The notes beneath the pieces are model-generated. The model was not told where the DNA came from, made no database searches, and worked only from the letters and a program-made list of their open reading frames with translations. Of a DNA stretch of 64,000 bases, positions 61,615 through 64,000 are shown one piece after another. The stretch's first letter is position 1; every line of letters starts with the position of its first letter. This stretch comes from Verrucomicrobia bacterium LW23. Its GTDB lineage: Bacteria > Verrucomicrobiota > Verrucomicrobiia > Methylacidiphilales > UBA1321. The stretch spans positions 1-64,000 of the forward strand of contig QAZA01000005.1 of NCBI GenBank assembly GCA_003054695.1, written 5' to 3'. The translations under genes and the position numbers were made by a program.

Positions 61615-64000
61615 CTAAACCAGGCTCTCCGCCTTGGCCAGCGCCTCGGCAATCCCTTCCGGCTTCGTTCCACCGCCCTGCGCAAGCTCAGGACGCCCGC
61701 CGCCCTTGCCGCCAACAAGCGGGGCAATCGCCTGTATGATCTTGCCTGCCTGCAACTTAGGCGAGTAAGGCGCCGAAACGGAAGCGAGGAGTGAAACTTT
61801 CCCATCCTCCGAAGTTGCCAGCACCGCCACGCCTTTCCATTGCGCCGCCTTCAGAGAATCCGCAATGGCCTGCAGGTAGGCCGCACCTGCGCCCGGCTCC
61901 TCTATCCTGCTGGATATGAAGGGGATAGCATTGGCGCCAGCCGTTTTTGCCGCCACCACAAGGGTCGCCGCCGCCTGTGCGGCCTTGCGCTGAAGCTCCG
62001 CTCCCTGTTCCTTGGCAGCCTGCTTTTCCCACTCGCGAAGCTCCGCCTCTGCCCGAGCCAGAGCGGCACCACGCTGCTCCAGCAACTGCCAGGCGCCGGA
62101 CGCGGACATCATTTCGCCGGCGGAAGCGGCCCAGGCTTCGGTGATTGCTGTGTTCTTGTAGTCAACACCGCGTTTCCTTTTGAGAACGGCCAGACGCTCG
62201 TCCTGCTTCGCAAATTCAAGCTTCACGTAATCAATAACCGCTGGGCCGGAAAGCGCTTCGACGCGGCGCACACCCGCCTGGATAGCGCCCTCGCTCACCA
62301 GCTTGAACCAGCCGATGCGGCCGGTTGTCTGCACGTGGGTTCCACCGCATAGCTCTTTGGAATAATCGCCAATGCTGACGACGCGAACGAACTCACCGTA
62401 TTTATCGCCAAAGAACTGCAGGATGGAAGCATCGCCCTTCACTTCCGCGTAAGGGCGCTCTTCCCACGTCACCAGCATGTTATCCTTAATACGTTGGTTG
62501 ACAAGAGCTTCCACCTCAGCAATCTGCTCAGGCTTCATGCCTTCCGGGTGCGAAAAGTCGAAGCGCAGGCGATCGGGGCCGACATAGGATCCCTTTTGAG
62601 ATACGTGGTTCCCCAAAATCTTACGCAGCGCCCAGTGCATGATGTGAGTCGCCGAGTGGTGCCCTTCGATCCGCGAGCGCCGAGCCTTGTCCACACTCAG
62701 CGAAACTTCCGCGCCTACAGTTAAGTTGCTGTTATCCGCCAGCTTATGGAGCCAGATGCCTTGCGGAGACTTGCGCGTGTCGGAAATCGCAATTGTAGTG
62801 TTGTGATACGTCACCTTGCCGGTATCGCCCACCTGACCGCCCATTTCCGCGTAAAAGGGAGTCTTGTCGACGACGAGAAAGCCATCCTGCACGGCCACCA
62901 CTTTGGCCGTTACCGGCGAATCCGTATCCTCAAAGCCCACAAACTCCGTCGCCGCCTCGCCAGGCGCAACTGCTTCCACGGTAATAACTTCCTTCACCTG
63001 AGACTCGCGTGAAAGGCGCTTGGCCTCCTCCATGCGCGCCTTAAAGCCGGCCTCGGAGACCGCCAGTCCACGCTCTTTTGCCATCAAAGCAGTAAGATCG
63101 AACGGAAACCCGTAAGTATCATAGAGCTTGAACGCCTCGTCCGACGAGAATTCTCCATTCGAGACAGCCTGGCCGCTGCTCAGCGCCTTTTCAAAAAGCG
63201 AGATACCACGATCGAGATTGACCCTGAAATCATCCTCCTCGCGACGAACGATCACTGTCACATCTGCTTGCCGCGCAACAATTTCCGGGAACACGTGGCC
63301 CATCGTCGACGCGAGAATGCCTACCAGCTTATAGAGAAAGGGTTCCGTAAGCCCAACGTTGCGACCGTATCGCGCGGCGCGACGCAGGATGCGACGCAGC
63401 ACATAGCCGCGGTCCGTATTGCTGGGGATAATTCCGTCTGCTATCGCGAAGCTAAGTGTGCGAATGTGATCTGCGATAACACGAAAGGCAACATCCGTTG
63501 TTTCCTGCGCCGTAAGCGATGTTGCGCCAGGCGCCGGTAAAGTAGAGCCATATTTCTTGCCGGTCAGCTTCTCGATTTCGTCGAAGATCGGATAGAAAAT
63601 ATCGGTCTCGTAGTTGGAAATACGTGCGTTGACAAAATCGCTGAACCCCTTGGTGCCCTGCATCATAGAGGCCACACGCTCGAAGCCCATACCGGTATCC
63701 ACATGCTTGGCGGGAAGCGGCGTGTAGGAGCCGTCGGCGCCTGCGTTAAACTGGATGAACACGTTGTTCCAGATCTCGATACAACGCGCATCGCCTTTGT
63801 TAACTAAAGAGCCCATGGTGTTGCCTTCAGGCGTCAGGTCGATGTGCAACTCCGAGCACGGGCCGCAGGGGCCCGTTTCGCCCATCATCCAAAAGTTGTC
63901 CTTTTTGTTTCCGTAAACAATATGGATTTTCGGGTCCAGCCCGGCTTTGGTAAAGATCTCGGCCCATACATCGTAAGCCTCCTGATCAAACGACGCGGGG
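61615..64000 (-). CDS. alaS: Alanyl-tRNA synthetase, N-terminal part beyond window edge
   Basis: The C-terminal 795 residues of AlaRS; the reading frame stays open to the right edge, so the true start lies outside. It shows the class II catalytic end (NFWMMGETGPCGPCSE, HVDTGMGFERVA), the helical tRNA-recognition domain, and the editing domain with the zinc ligands HHSATH and CGGTH. The C-terminal DHHA1 oligomerisation domain has GGGRPELAQGGG. All sites needed for aminoacylation and for clearing mis-charged Ser/Gly are present in the visible part. Confidence 0.97.
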   Translation of the reverse strand, partial: PASFDQEAYDVWAEIFTKAGLDPKIHIVYGNKKDNFWMMGETGPCGPCSELHIDLTPEGNTMGSLVNKGDARCIEIWNNVFIQFNAGADGSYTPLPAKHVDTGMGFERVASMMQGTKGFSDFVNARISNYETDIFYPIFDEIEKLTGKKYGSTLPAPGATSLTAQETTDVAFRVIADHIRTLSFAIADGIIPSNTDRGYVLRRILRRAARYGRNVGLTEPFLYKLVGILASTMGHVFPEIVARQADVTVIVRREEDDFRVNLDRGISLFEKALSSGQAVSNGEFSSDEAFKLYDTYGFPFDLTALMAKERGLAVSEAGFKARMEEAKRLSRESQVKEVITVEAVAPGEAATEFVGFEDTDSPVTAKVVAVQDGFLVVDKTPFYAEMGGQVGDTGKVTYHNTTIAISDTRKSPQGIWLHKLADNSNLTVGAEVSLSVDKARRSRIEGHHSATHIMHWALRKILGNHVSQKGSYVGPDRLRFDFSHPEGMKPEQIAEVEALVNQRIKDNMLVTWEERPYAEVKGDASILQFFGDKYGEFVRVVSIGDYSKELCGGTHVQTTGRIGWFKLVSEGAIQAGVRRVEALSGPAVIDYVKLEFAKQDERLAVLKRKRGVDYKNTAITEAWAASAGEMMSASGAWQLLEQRGAALARAEAELREWEKQAAKEQGAELQRKAAQAAATLVVAAKTAGANAIPFISSRIEEPGAGAAYLQAIADSLKAAQWKGVAVLATSEDGKVSLLASVSAPYSPKLQAGKIIQAIAPLVGGKGGGRPELAQGGGTKPEGIAEALAKAESLV

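Overview
The window is a gene-dense, GC-rich stretch of bacterial chromosome with short intergenic spacers. It carries about fifty genes and one tRNA, with no phage, insertion sequence or CRISPR array. The gene set points to a Gram-negative member of the Verrucomicrobiota, most likely near the Opitutales. Reasons include TonB-dependent receptors, a lone prepilin-type protein, a GntR/LacI hybrid regulator, a Hsp70-DUF2760 pair and the style of the secreted TPR proteins. This placement is inferred from family resemblance; no 16S gene is present to confirm it.

Layout, left to right. 0-6 kb: CorA Mg transporter, a secreted small protein, an RlmI-like rRNA methyltransferase, an unusual flavoprotein disulfide reductase and a DUF2062 membrane protein. 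6-14 kb: a PATAN-FHA signalling protein, a second disulfide reductase (mercuric-reductase-like), folC, a DMT transporter, an AraC regulator translationally coupled to a PD-(D/E)XK-like protein, and a glutathionyl-hydroquinone reductase. 14-22 kb: MgtE, a SpoIVB/S55-type protein, YceI, an FKBP isomerase, a PrsW-like protease and a LacI-type regulator. 22-31 kb: purD, a catalytically degenerate S41 protease homologue, two secreted TPR proteins built from one duplicated module, leuD, a HAD phosphatase, a tiny secreted SSFPD-repeat protein and an alpha/beta hydrolase. 32-41 kb: nadB, a minus-strand metal/heme-uptake-like cluster (small CXXCH membrane protein, TonB receptor, PepSY membrane protein), a GT-C-like membrane protein and a pseudopilin. 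41-48 kb: a long ankyrin protein, two divergent glycosyltransferases, a secreted DUF362 protein and an orphan nuoA. 48-64 kb: DUF2760-Hsp70, parB, an nfeD-floA-proline-rich operon overlapping a Ser/Thr kinase at its 3' end, eno-ftsB, an aldo/keto reductase, tRNA-Arg(ACG), a second TonB receptor paralogous to the first, and the 3' part of alaS running off the right edge.

The clearest structure not explained by genes is a dispersed family of imperfect intergenic repeats. They have a roughly 7-13 base periodic pattern (CACGAAG / CGCAAAGG / CACGGA units) and usually end in GGGGATTTTT or GGTTAA. They occur at seven intergenic loci, and several are folded back as long inverted repeats. The most interesting protein-level signals are the active-site losses in the S41 homologue and in one disulfide reductase, the three-copy TPR module, and the CXXCH-TonB-PepSY cluster whose first gene lies antisense to a larger open frame.
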